Source of the DNA: Bacillota bacterium
GTDB lineage: Bacteria; Bacillota; Clostridia; Oscillospirales; Ruminococcaceae
Length of the DNA stretch: 7,483 nucleotides
Direction: 5' to 3'
Assembly: GCA_023431215.1 (NCBI GenBank)
Contig: JAEYXR010000065.1
Location: 1-7,483 of the forward strand
Made by a program: the position numbers and the translations under genes. Position 1 is the stretch's first letter. Each line of letters opens with the position of its first letter. Below are positions 1 to 6,478 of the stretch, piece after piece. Below the pieces are notes generated by a model, which saw only the letters and a list, made by a program, of their open reading frames with translations, searched no databases and was not told the origin of the DNA.

Positions 1-1058
1 CCCCTTAGCCCTGCTGTCAGCAACAGCGCAAACACATGATATGGATTGCAGCAGGCATCCGGCATCCTCATTTCAAGCCGCGCAAACTCCTCACTTGCCA
101 CTGCGGGAATACGAACCAGACTGCCCCGGTTATGATGCCCCCATGTGATGTGAGAGGGCGCCTCAAAGGCACCAAAGCGGCGATAGCTTTGGGGCACCGG
201 ATTGGCAAAAGCACACAGCTGAGGCGCATAGGCCAACAGACCTGCTAAAAAAGACTGCCGCAATACGCTGGGGTTACCGTCATGGTCTGAAAAAAGATTT
301 TTGCCCTCTTGCAGCAGCGAAATGTTGACATGCATACCACTTCCCGGCTTACCTGGCAGCGGCTTAGGGTCAAAGGAGGCGCATAATCCGCTGCGAAAAG
401 CCGCAGTTTGTACCACATTTTTAAAGGTGATTACATCATCGGCTGCAGACAATGCATTGGCATAACGAAAGTCAATTTCGTTTTGACCCGGCCCCTGCTC
501 ATGATGACTGCTTTCGGGGCGAATGTTCATCTCCTCCAAAGTCAGGCAGATTTCGCGGCGTATATTTTCTCCCTTATCCCAAGGGGCAACATCAAGATAC
601 CCCCCCTTGTCCTGAGGGATATGAGTGGGGTTGCCTTTTTCATCACGCTCAAACAGATAAAACTCACATTCGGCGCCAATTCGGCACTCGTAGCCCTCTT
701 GAGATAAGCGTGATATTGCCTGCCTCAGCAGGTGACGTCCGTCAGCTGCATAGGGCTGGCCGTCGGCAGTTTTTATATTGCAAAAAAAGCGCACCACTCT
801 ACCCTGCTGCGGGCGCCACGGCAACACCGACAAAGTAGCTGCATCGGGAAACAGAAAAAGATCGGAGCTTTCTACGGTACCAAAGCCCAAAATGGAGGAC
901 GCATCAAAGGAAATGCCGGTGGTAAAAGCACGGGGCAGCTCATCCGGCATAATGGAGATGTTTTTTAGCGCACCCATGATGTCACAAAATGCCAGGCGAA
1001 TAAACTTAACATCATTATCCGCCACAAACTCCAGTACATCCTGAACAGTAGAATTCAT
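1..1058 (-). CDS. glnA: Type I glutamine synthetase (GSI), 3' end beyond window edge
   Basis: ATP-dependent ligation of ammonia to glutamate; GSI enzymes are cytoplasmic dodecamers. I translated the leftward frame: 352 complete residues are present, the C-terminus lies outside the window, and the frame is open throughout. Visible GSI signatures are the N-terminal beta-Grasp region (KFIRLAFCDIMG, ~18-29), GAECEFYLF with E130 and E132, DKGGYLDVAPWDKGEN (~150-164), HHEQGPGQNEIDF with E187 and E194, GSGMHVN with H243, NRGSLVRIP (~310-318) and RLEMRMPD with E329 and R331. The adenylylation-tyrosine region is not in the window. The ATG at 1058 gives the usual few residues before VQDVLEFV. An in-frame ATG at 1067 sits closer to a GGCGGA ribosome site (1077-1072) and is a real alternative. 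It lies 144 bases after the GXGXG gene, probably read from the same transcript. At the place where I align B. subtilis GlnA Arg62 (feedback control), this protein has Thr61. Confidence 0.93.
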   Translation of the reverse strand, partial: MNSTVQDVLEFVADNDVKFIRLAFCDIMGALKNISIMPDELPRAFTTGISFDASSILGFGTVESSDLFLFPDAATLSVLPWRPQQGRVVRFFCNIKTADGQPYAADGRHLLRQAISRLSQEGYECRIGAECEFYLFERDEKGNPTHIPQDKGGYLDVAPWDKGENIRREICLTLEEMNIRPESSHHEQGPGQNEIDFRYANALSAADDVITFKNVVQTAAFRSGLCASFDPKPLPGKPGSGMHVNISLLQEGKNLFSDHDGNPSVLRQSFLAGLLAYAPQLCAFANPVPQSYRRFGAFEAPSHITWGHHNRGSLVRIPAVASEEFARLEMRMPDACCNPYHVFALLLTAGLR

Positions 1059-1202
1059 AAAAATCATCCATTCCGCCGTGACCCATCGGCATATATTGAT
1101 GGAAACGATAAAATCTTATCACGGGTCGCAGAGAAATGATAAGATTATTTCTGCAAAAGCTCATGCAGAAGGTATATCAAAAATTGTCTTTGGGTGAAAC
1201 AC
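1059..1202 (-). promoter_or_regulatory. Structured leader with two tandem hairpins before glnA
   Basis: This is the only sizeable gap inside the leftward cluster. Read on the minus strand it contains a first inverted repeat TTCTGCA / TGCAGAA with an 8-nt loop (1170-1149) and then a perfect 10-bp inverted repeat AATCTTATCA / TGATAAGATT with a 15-nt loop (1146-1112). The second stem is AT-rich and is followed only by a short TTTATC, so it is a poor intrinsic terminator. I see no convincing sigma-A promoter here, so glnA is probably served by read-through. The second stem is built from GATAA/TTATC half-sites (1107-1111, 1116-1120, 1137-1142), so a DNA operator is as likely as an RNA element. A 6-base segment CCGTGA beside the second stem can also pair with TCACGG just before the ribosome site. 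Confidence 0.45.
1112..1146. repeat. Perfect 10-bp inverted repeat between GXGXG gene and glnA
   Basis: The arms are AATCTTATCA at 1112-1121 and TGATAAGATT at 1137-1146, with 15 bases between them. The match is exact over 10 bp and ends on both sides. It could act as an RNA hairpin that modulates read-through or message stability between the GOGAT genes and glnA, or as a DNA operator. No U-run typical of a terminator follows on either strand. Confidence 0.7.
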
Positions 1203-1925
1203 CTAAGAATAGCAGTACAGCTGCTTGTAGGGGTTTTGGGTATTGGGTTCTAAAACAAAGAATTGGTCATCCATCAACTTATCACAGTCCAGCTTAAAAA
1301 TGTTACAGTACTCTTCCAGATATGGGGCAACCGCTTCCAAATCAGCCTTCTGTGCTTGACGGGCCACTACTTGTTTTGGCAGGTCTGGGGGCAACGTCTT
1401 ACACCGCAGCAGCATTTTTCCGCCGTGCATACCGGTACCCACAAAACGCCCCACAGGGGCAGTACCAGTTCCGTCAAGGCCAAGGACGATAATGAGCCCT
1501 CCGGCCTGGTATTCTCCCAAAAAGCTGCCGGCACAGCCTCCGATTATAATAACGGGCTGCTTTTCTTTGTAAGCCTTCATGTGAATACCTGCACGGTAGC
1601 CGGCCGAATCACGAATATAGATTTTTCCGCCACGCATGGCATAGCCCGCCGCATCACCACAGGAACCATGAATGACAATGGCACCTTCGTTCATGGTATC
1701 TCCCGTTGCATCCTGGGCATTACCCTGTACAACAATTTGTGCACCGTCCAAATAGGCACCCAGTGCATTCCCGGGTGTTCCCACCAGGGTAATGTCCTTT
1801 TTACCGCAACCCACAGCCAGATAACGCTGACCGTTTACATTTTCAATGGAGATACCACTTTCTGTGCAATCCTTTATTTCCTGGCAAAGGTCACGTGCGG
1901 GCATGTTTTTTGCATCAATCTTCAT
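1203..1925 (-). CDS. Glutamate synthase GXGXG-domain subunit (GltB3-like)
   Basis: 240-residue protein equivalent to the C-terminal right-handed beta-helix domain of ordinary glutamate synthase large subunits, here encoded as a separate polypeptide. It shows the typical glycine-spaced turns from about residue 48 to 170: LVGTPGNALGAYLDGA, VQGNAQDATGDTMNEG, IHGSCGDAAGYAMRGG, then IIGGCAGSFLGEYQAGG and a VGTGMHGG turn. The domain has no catalytic residues of its own. In the fused enzyme it is structural and packs between the amidotransferase and synthase domains. The C-terminal 70 or so residues are an extension beyond the helix. The start ATG at 1925 overlaps the stop of the upstream oxidoreductase gene by 4 bp (ATGA), and GGAGGTG lies 5 bases before it, indicating translational coupling. 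The same fold also occurs in tungsten formylmethanofuran dehydrogenase subunit C, but the neighbours fix this one as glutamate synthase. Confidence 0.93.
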   Translation of the reverse strand: MKIDAKNMPARDLCQEIKDCTESGISIENVNGQRYLAVGCGKKDITLVGTPGNALGAYLDGAQIVVQGNAQDATGDTMNEGAIVIHGSCGDAAGYAMRGGKIYIRDSAGYRAGIHMKAYKEKQPVIIIGGCAGSFLGEYQAGGLIIVLGLDGTGTAPVGRFVGTGMHGGKMLLRCKTLPPDLPKQVVARQAQKADLEAVAPYLEEYCNIFKLDCDKLMDDQFFVLEPNTQNPYKQLYCYS

Positions 1926-3148
1926 ACGACACCTCCCAGTTGTCTTTGACGCTCCGGCTTAGAAAAAGCCATCAGCTGGGGGGACTTTTTAATCAACTCA
2001 TAATCAATTTCTTCCAGCGGTGTACGGGTACGGATGAGGTTGGTATAAATGCCTGCACGGACCACATCTCCCACCATTATAACACCCCGCAGCAGACCAC
2101 TGTCAATAATCAAACGCTTATAGCTGGTATGAGTCTTTTCAATATAGTCCTCTCCTTCATAGCTGCCTGCCGTTATCATATGCAGGCCAAACACACCGGT
2201 GGCATTGATGGCCATATCCCGGTCGGGAGCAGCATTTCCGCCTGCCATGTTTATCCCTGCAGTTTCTCCCTGCATCACGGCGCTGGGCCACAAAGGCAGT
2301 ATTCGGTTTTCATCCATTGCTGCATCATGTCCCTGGGCACAGTCGCCTGCGGCAAAAATATCCGGTAAAGAAGTCTGACAGCGGAGATTGATAACCACTC
2401 CGCGTTCTACCTTGGCACCTGCCTCCTGCAGCAGCTCAACATTTGCCCGTACACCCACCGCCACAACCAAAATATCAAAATCCAGCTTTTCACCGCTCTT
2501 TAAAACCGCTGTATTATGCTCAAACCGCTCAACACTGTTGCCAAGATAAAAGCGGATTCCCTCCTGCTCCATACGGCACTGCACCATTGCGGCAGCAACA
2601 TCATCCAAAACAGCAGGCAATACACGGGGCGCCAAATCTACAATGGAGATTTGGCCGCATCTCTTGGCAATACCCTCGGCGCACTTTACTCCCGTCAGGC
2701 CCGCTCCAAGAATGAGCACGCGGCTGTTGGGTGTTAGTGCGGTATGAAGTTTTTGGGCATCTTCCAGCGTCATAAAGGTGTATTTTTGATACACAGTTTC
2801 TAGCCCTTGCACGGGCGGAACAAAAGGACGGCTACCCGCAGCCAGCAAAAGTTTGGTGTAGAGAACGGTACTACCATCATCCAGCTCCACCTCATGTGCA
2901 TCTGGGTCTACCTGTACCGCCCTTTTACCGGCCAAAACCGTTACCTTGTTCTGCTGGTAAAACTCTTTGGTGCGAAGGCTCATTTTTTCTTGGGTGGTTT
3001 TTCCCTCCAGCAGGTAAGAAATCAGTGGACGAGAATAGCCATACTCCTTTTCATCGCTGATGATGGTAATTGGGGTTGTTTTATCTAAAGAGCGGATTCC
3101 TTCTATGCAGCCCAAGGCCGCAGCACTGCCGCCAATGATTACATACAT
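1922..3148 (-). CDS. FAD/NAD(P)-dependent oxidoreductase, probable electron-input subunit of the glutamate synthase
   Basis: 408-residue flavoprotein of the pyridine nucleotide-disulfide oxidoreductase superfamily, closest in style to the rubredoxin/nitrite reductase (NirB N-terminal) group. The N-terminal FAD-binding strand reads YVIIGGSAAALGCIEGI (2-18), with GGSAAA in place of strict GxGxxG, as is common in that subgroup. The NAD(P) motif is VLILGAGLTG (144-153) and the second FAD motif is DIFAAGDCAQ (263-272). Asp171 at the end of the second NAD-domain strand suggests a preference for NADH over NADPH (inference). There is no redox-active CxxxxC, so it is not a disulfide reductase. It differs from canonical GltD, which carries its own N-terminal Fe-S domain; here that role seems to be taken by the neighbouring ferredoxin-like gene, with which it overlaps by 10 bp. 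A ribosome site GAGGGG lies about 8 bases before the ATG. Assignment to GOGAT rests on operon position. Confidence 0.88.
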   Translation of the reverse strand: MYVIIGGSAAALGCIEGIRSLDKTTPITIISDEKEYGYSRPLISYLLEGKTTQEKMSLRTKEFYQQNKVTVLAGKRAVQVDPDAHEVELDDGSTVLYTKLLLAAGSRPFVPPVQGLETVYQKYTFMTLEDAQKLHTALTPNSRVLILGAGLTGVKCAEGIAKRCGQISIVDLAPRVLPAVLDDVAAAMVQCRMEQEGIRFYLGNSVERFEHNTAVLKSGEKLDFDILVVAVGVRANVELLQEAGAKVERGVVINLRCQTSLPDIFAAGDCAQGHDAAMDENRILPLWPSAVMQGETAGINMAGGNAAPDRDMAINATGVFGLHMITAGSYEGEDYIEKTHTSYKRLIIDSGLLRGVIMVGDVVRAGIYTNLIRTRTPLEEIDYELIKKSPQLMAFSKPERQRQLGGVV

Positions 3149-3588
3149 GGCTGTTTCCCCTCTCTTTCTTCAAATACAATGGCCTTGTTGGGGCAGTTTT
3201 GCACACAGACCGGTATTCCTCCGTTTTGGGTGCAAAGCTGACATTTTTGCACCGCACCATGTGCACCGGGTAGTACCGCTCCATAAGGGCAGCTCGCCAC
3301 ACAGGTGTAGCAGCCCACACATTTATCCCCATCAATTTCTACCACACCGTTTTGTACGCTAAGGGCCCCCGAAATGCACCCTTTTACACACAACGGATCT
3401 TTGCAGTGGCGGCAGGCAACGGCAAAGCTGATGCCGTTCGGGCCCTCTTCAATACGAATATTGGGGTGAATCACCGCACCTCGCAGTGCCTTTACCATAT
3501 CTGCCTTGCCGGAGTTTGCAAAGGCACAATAATATTCACACAGGTGGCAGCCCAGGCACCACTGCTCGTTGACATAAACTCGCTTCAT
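3139..3588 (-). CDS. Polyferredoxin-like electron-transfer subunit with four [4Fe-4S] sites
   Basis: 149-residue soluble iron-sulfur protein of the DmsB/HycB type. It has sixteen cysteines in four groups: C11-x2-C14-x2-C17-x3-C21, C59-x2-C62-x4-C67-x3-C71, C90-x2-C93-x2-C96-x3-C100-P, and C116-x2-C119-x8-C128-x3-C132-P. By the usual pairing in this family these bind four [4Fe-4S] clusters. No signal peptide, Tat motif or membrane segment is seen, so it should be cytoplasmic. It lies 12 bp after the FMN/Fe-S core gene and overlaps the FAD oxidoreductase gene by 10 bp. This suggests it wires the flavoprotein to the synthase core; that role is inferred from position. A strong ribosome site GGGGGAG lies 4 bases before the ATG. 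A general ferredoxin-dehydrogenase subunit is the alternative if it also serves other enzymes. Confidence 0.9.
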   Translation of the reverse strand: MKRVYVNEQWCLGCHLCEYYCAFANSGKADMVKALRGAVIHPNIRIEEGPNGISFAVACRHCKDPLCVKGCISGALSVQNGVVEIDGDKCVGCYTCVASCPYGAVLPGAHGAVQKCQLCTQNGGIPVCVQNCPNKAIVFEEREGKQPCM

Positions 3589-3600
3589 ACTTCTCCCCCT

Positions 3601-5106
3601 TTACTCACCGGCGTGGGCAATGCCAAGGATCTCAAGTTCCTTTTCATTCAGACCCACACCACGCAGCATCAGGCGGTTGCCCTTGAGGCTCTCAATGGAG
3701 TTGATGCCCATACCACCCATCATCTCTTTGATTTCATGCTCCCAGGCGGTAACTAGGTTCACCAGACGCTGGGTGCCTAAGTCGGGGTTGAGGCGCTTCA
3801 CAAGATCGGGCCGCTGGGTAGCAATACCCCAGTTGCAGCGGCCCAGCTGGCAGGTACGGCACAGATGACAGCCCAATGCCAGCAGTGCGCTGGTGCCGAT
3901 GTAAACCGCATCTGCACCCAGTGCCACGGCCTTTACCACATCGGCCGAGGAATGGATGGAACCACCCACCACCAGACTGACGTCACCACGGATACCCTCC
4001 TGCCGCAGTCGGCTGTCTACTGCCGCCAAGGCAAGCTCTATGGGAATGCCCACATTGTCGCGGATGCGGGTTGGTGCGGCACCGGTACCGCCGCGAAAGC
4101 CATCGATGGCAATAATGTCCGCACCGCTACGGGCAATGCCGCTGGCAATGGCCGCCACATTATGCACAGCTGCAATTTTAACAATAACAGGCTTTTGATA
4201 GTCTGTGGCCTCTTTCAGACTGTTTACCAATTGGCGTAAATCTTCAATGGAGTAAATATCGTGGTGAGGAGCCGGGCTGATGGCATCTGTACCCTCGGGA
4301 ATCATGCGGGTGCGGGAGACATCCCCGACAATTTTCATGCCAGGAAGATGTCCGCCAATGCCGGGCTTGGCACCCTGCCCCATCTTAATTTCCACCGCTG
4401 CACCGGCACTCAGGTAATCCTTATGTACACCAAAACGGCCGGAGGCCACCTGCACAATGGTGTTAGGACCATACTGATAAAAGTCCTGATGCAGGCCGCC
4501 CTCACCGGTGTTGTAGCAAATGCCAAGTTCTACAGCGGCTCTTGCAAGACTCTCGTGAGCATTGTAGCTAATGGAGCCGTAGCTCATAGCACTAAACATC
4601 ACAGGCACCGAGAGCTCAATCTGAGGCGTTCTTTGGGGAATAATTTGGCCGTCCTGGTCGCGGATAATCTCCATGTTTTTTTTGCCCAAAAACACCTTGG
4701 TTTCCATAGGTTCCCGCAGTGGGTCAATGGGAGGATTGGTAACCTGTGAGGCGTTGATAAGAATGCGGTCAAAATAGGACGGCAACGGCTGGGGGTTACC
4801 CATGCTGGCCAGCAGCACACCGCCGGTAGCTGCCTGACGATACACATTCTGGATGCTGTCACGGCTCCAGTTAGCATTTTCTTTAAAGGTGTGGTCGGTA
4901 TGCACAATTTTTAGTGCCTTGGTTGGGCAAAGCGACACGCAGCGGTGGCAGTTTACACACTTGGCGTCGTCTGCCACCATCATCTTGTCTTCCTCGTCGT
5001 AGCTATGGACTTCGTTAGCACATTGGCGCTCGCAGGCTCGGCAGGCAATGCACCGTTGGTAGTTGCGTACAACTTCATACTGAGGATAAATAAAATCAGC
5101 GTACAT
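3601..5106 (-). CDS. Glutamate synthase core subunit, ferredoxin domain plus FMN/Fe-S synthase domain (archaeal-type GltB2)
   Basis: 501-residue catalytic core that reduces 2-oxoglutarate and ammonia to glutamate on FMN. Residues 19-29 (CIACRACERQC) and 50-60 (CVNCHRCVSLC) form a two-[4Fe-4S] ferredoxin domain. The (beta/alpha)8 FMN domain follows from about residue 165 with PVMFSAMSYGSIS, NTGEGG (199-204), the KMGQGAKPGIGGHLPG block (~243-258), a DGFRGGTGAAP loop and VVGGSIHSSADVVKAVALGADAVYIGT. The cluster-binding segment GCHLCRTCQLGRCNWGIATQ carries C413, C416, C419 and C424. The C-x5-C-x4-C subset matches the 3Fe-4S motif of classical GltB, with one additional cysteine. Unlike the ~1500-residue fused GltB, the amidotransferase and GXGXG domains are separate genes. 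The start ATG overlaps the stop of the amidotransferase gene by 1 bp (TAATG), and an AGGGGG ribosome site lies about 11 bases before it. Confidence 0.96.
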   Translation of the reverse strand: MYADFIYPQYEVVRNYQRCIACRACERQCANEVHSYDEEDKMMVADDAKCVNCHRCVSLCPTKALKIVHTDHTFKENANWSRDSIQNVYRQAATGGVLLASMGNPQPLPSYFDRILINASQVTNPPIDPLREPMETKVFLGKKNMEIIRDQDGQIIPQRTPQIELSVPVMFSAMSYGSISYNAHESLARAAVELGICYNTGEGGLHQDFYQYGPNTIVQVASGRFGVHKDYLSAGAAVEIKMGQGAKPGIGGHLPGMKIVGDVSRTRMIPEGTDAISPAPHHDIYSIEDLRQLVNSLKEATDYQKPVIVKIAAVHNVAAIASGIARSGADIIAIDGFRGGTGAAPTRIRDNVGIPIELALAAVDSRLRQEGIRGDVSLVVGGSIHSSADVVKAVALGADAVYIGTSALLALGCHLCRTCQLGRCNWGIATQRPDLVKRLNPDLGTQRLVNLVTAWEHEIKEMMGGMGINSIESLKGNRLMLRGVGLNEKELEILGIAHAGE

Positions 5107-6233
5107 TACACTTCTACCCCCTCGTTTAATGTTACAATGACAGCTTCGCCGCCCTTAGGTGCCCAAACATCCTGTGCATCGGGCTCCATGGCCCGGATAG
5201 AACATTCTTCGCTGGCGAAATAAACAGTCTCGCCCTTGTGGGCGCAAACCATACTGCGTAGTTTCAGGCGGTCATTCAGTGCCATCATACCGCCGCTGAA
5301 GCCCAGTAAAACAGAAAAAGGTCCGGTAATCAGCAGCGAAGAAAATTGCTCGCGAAGGTAGCTTAAGCGGTCACGCTCGGCCTGGGATTTGGACTCAATG
5401 GTACTCCAAAAGGGTGCTGCTATAATGCTTGCGGTTTCTTCCAGCGTCAGCCCCTTGCGCCTCACCAAAAAGTCGATGATGTAGGTAATGACCTCGGTGT
5501 CGGTAAGCAAACTGCAGTGATAACCAAACATCTCAATAAAACGTCTGTTGGCATCATAGGAAGATATTTCTCCGTTATGTACAATGGAAAAGTCAAGGAG
5601 AGAAAAAGGATGTGCTCCGCCCCACCATCCGGGAGTGTTGGTGGGATAGCGGCCATGCGCTGTCCAGGCATAGCCCTCATATTCGTCCAGACGGAAGAAC
5701 TCACCCACATCTTCTGGGTAACCCACAGCCTTAAAAACACCCATGTTTTTCCCACAGGAAAATACATAAGCCCCCTCAATCTCCCGGTTGATACGAGTAA
5801 CAAAGCGAGCTACAAACTCACCATCATCCAGCTTGCTTTCCAGCAGCACCTGTGGTTTACAGTCGGCAAAGTAGCGCATCAGGCCCGGGACATCCTGTAT
5901 GGACGGAACAGGGCGGGTGGGCAGCGTGCCACTGGCAATTATCTCAAAGCACTCCTTCAGCTTTGCTTCACAGGCGTGCTGGGCCTCAATGGAATCATAA
6001 AAAACATGGAACGCAATCTGATTTTTGTGTTCGGGGTAGATGCCGTATCCGGCAAAACCACCACCCAGCCCGTTAGACCGCTCATGCATTGTAGCAATAC
6101 CGGCAATAATACTGCTACCGTTTTCCCGCTGCCCATCTTTATGAAAAATACCCGATATGGCACAACCGGAGGGGATACGAACCTCACCTTCTCTTAACAC
6201 AACTTTCATTCCTTTCTCACAGTTCACGGCCAT
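5106..6233 (-). CDS. Glutamate synthase amidotransferase subunit (class II, Ntn-type; GltB1-like)
   Basis: Class II glutamine amidotransferase that hydrolyses glutamine and feeds ammonia to the FMN core. Signatures are Cys24 in PSGCAISGIF (the expected N-terminal nucleophile), ERSNGLGGGFAGYGIYPE (51-68), AHGRYPTNTPG with R195, HNGEISSYDANR (219-230) and the TDTEV loop with D245. From the longest start (ATG 6233) it is 375 residues, which leaves 23 residues ahead of Cys24; Ntn enzymes need that cysteine at the mature N-terminus. The start is uncertain. ATG 6233 has no visible ribosome site. ATG 6209 directly abuts AAAGGA (6215-6210). GTG 6200 has that site at a good 9-base spacing and would leave only 12 leader residues. 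I keep the longest frame as the outer bound. It is the first gene of the leftward operon, behind promoter 6331-6359 and a leader terminator. Confidence 0.94.
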   Translation of the reverse strand: MAVNCEKGMKVVLREGEVRIPSGCAISGIFHKDGQRENGSSIIAGIATMHERSNGLGGGFAGYGIYPEHKNQIAFHVFYDSIEAQHACEAKLKECFEIIASGTLPTRPVPSIQDVPGLMRYFADCKPQVLLESKLDDGEFVARFVTRINREIEGAYVFSCGKNMGVFKAVGYPEDVGEFFRLDEYEGYAWTAHGRYPTNTPGWWGGAHPFSLLDFSIVHNGEISSYDANRRFIEMFGYHCSLLTDTEVITYIIDFLVRRKGLTLEETASIIAAPFWSTIESKSQAERDRLSYLREQFSSLLITGPFSVLLGFSGGMMALNDRLKLRSMVCAHKGETVYFASEECSIRAMEPDAQDVWAPKGGEAVIVTLNEGVEV

Positions 6234-6271
6234 TTATGGCAGTTTGTATTGTTATTAATTGCAAAATTAAC

Positions 6272-6320
6272 AAAAAAGACGCCTACCAAAGGGTACAACT
6301 TCCCTTTGGTAAACGTCTTT
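6272..6320 (-). terminator. Intrinsic terminator hairpin in the GOGAT operon leader (attenuator candidate)
   Basis: Read on the minus strand, the arms are AAAGACG (6320-6314) with CGTCTTT (6281-6275), then a 2x2 internal loop (TT/GG), then 10 bp TACCAAAGGG with CCCTTTGGTA (6311-6302 with 6293-6284). The apex is an 8-nt loop. The stem is followed by further U residues to 6272, giving six consecutive T on this strand. It lies between the predicted start near 6324 and the first gene (6233), so it would stop transcription before the operon unless it is overcome. The equivalent U-run is missing on the plus strand, so it acts leftward. Confidence 0.75.
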
Positions 6321-6346
6321 GTCTGCTATTATTGTAGCGTTTACCA
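6307..6346. repeat. 9-bp inverted repeat flanking the GOGAT -10 box
   Basis: TGGTAAACG (6307-6315) and CGTTTACCA (6338-6346) are exact inverted copies 22 bases apart. They bracket the -10 element and the predicted start site. One arm lies in the promoter spacer and the other is the 5' arm region of the terminator hairpin. A related copy, TGGTAGGCG on the minus strand, forms the hairpin's 3' arm (6289-6281). It could be a repressor or activator site, or alternative RNA pairing if a longer transcript is made. Confidence 0.5.
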
Positions 6347-6359
6347 CAAAATTTGTCAA
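6331..6359 (-). promoter_or_regulatory. Sigma-A promoter of the GOGAT operon
   Basis: On the minus strand, -35 TTGACA (6359-6354) is a perfect match. The spacer is 17 bases and the -10 TACAAT (6336-6331) matches five of six. The expected start is near A6324, giving a leader of about 90 bases to ATG 6233. It points toward the amidotransferase gene, and no other promoter of this quality is seen on this strand. Confidence 0.88.
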
Positions 6360-6397
6360 TATGCTTTGTGTTCTATTTCTTATAAAAATAAAATCAA

Positions 6398-6427
6398 TTT
6401 GCAATTTGTCCAAAAAATTCTTGCAAA
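6398..6427. repeat. Central inverted repeat TTTGCAA-N16-TTGCAAA
   Basis: Seven-base arms at 6398-6404 and 6421-6427 are separated by 16 bases, midway between the two divergent -35 boxes. A further TTGCAAAATT is at 6259-6268. The region is very AT-rich, so chance is possible. If real, it is placed where one bound protein could influence both promoters. Confidence 0.3.
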
Positions 6428-6433
6428 AATTAG

Positions 6434-6462
6434 TTGACAAAGAAAACTTTATCGTGTATGAT
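6434..6462 (+). promoter_or_regulatory. Sigma-A promoter of glnN
   Basis: -35 TTGACA (6434-6439) is perfect, the spacer is 17 bases, and the -10 TATGAT (6457-6462) matches five of six. The expected start is near A6469. Upstream is an A/T-rich stretch suited to an UP element. It faces the type III glutamine synthetase gene at 6575. Confidence 0.9.
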
Positions 6463-6465
6463 AAA
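6448..6465. promoter_or_regulatory. Operator-like palindrome over the glnN -10 box
   Basis: TTTATC (6448-6453) and GATAAA (6460-6465) are exact inverted copies with 6 bases between them, and they cover the -10 element. A bound dimer here would block RNA polymerase. The same GATAA/TTATC half-site recurs in the inverted repeat upstream of glnA (1107-1142), hinting at a common regulator. Six-base AT-rich arms can arise by chance. Confidence 0.4.
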
Positions 6466-6478
6466 TACATAGTTCAGC

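Noticed and set aside
600..606. Possible frameshift in glnA at a run of seven G (minus strand)
   Set aside because: A first reading with six G broke the frame. Recounting gives seven G, and the frame reads DKGGYLDVAPW without interruption through to the window edge.
1112..1146. Intrinsic terminator after the GXGXG gene
   Set aside because: The stem is AT-rich and only a short TTTATC follows. It lacks the GC-rich base and U-tract seen in the two true terminators of this window.
1263..1949. 228-residue open frame on the plus strand
   Set aside because: It lies opposite the GXGXG subunit gene, has no ribosome site, and its translation shows no recognisable domain. It is a shadow of the real gene.
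5517..6197. 226-residue open frame on the plus strand
   Set aside because: It is antisense to the amidotransferase gene, which has unmistakable catalytic motifs. The frame has no family signature of its own.
6249..6470. Short open frames on both strands in the divergent region (62 and 67 residues)
   Set aside because: They run across promoters and terminator hairpins, lack ribosome sites and have AT-driven composition.
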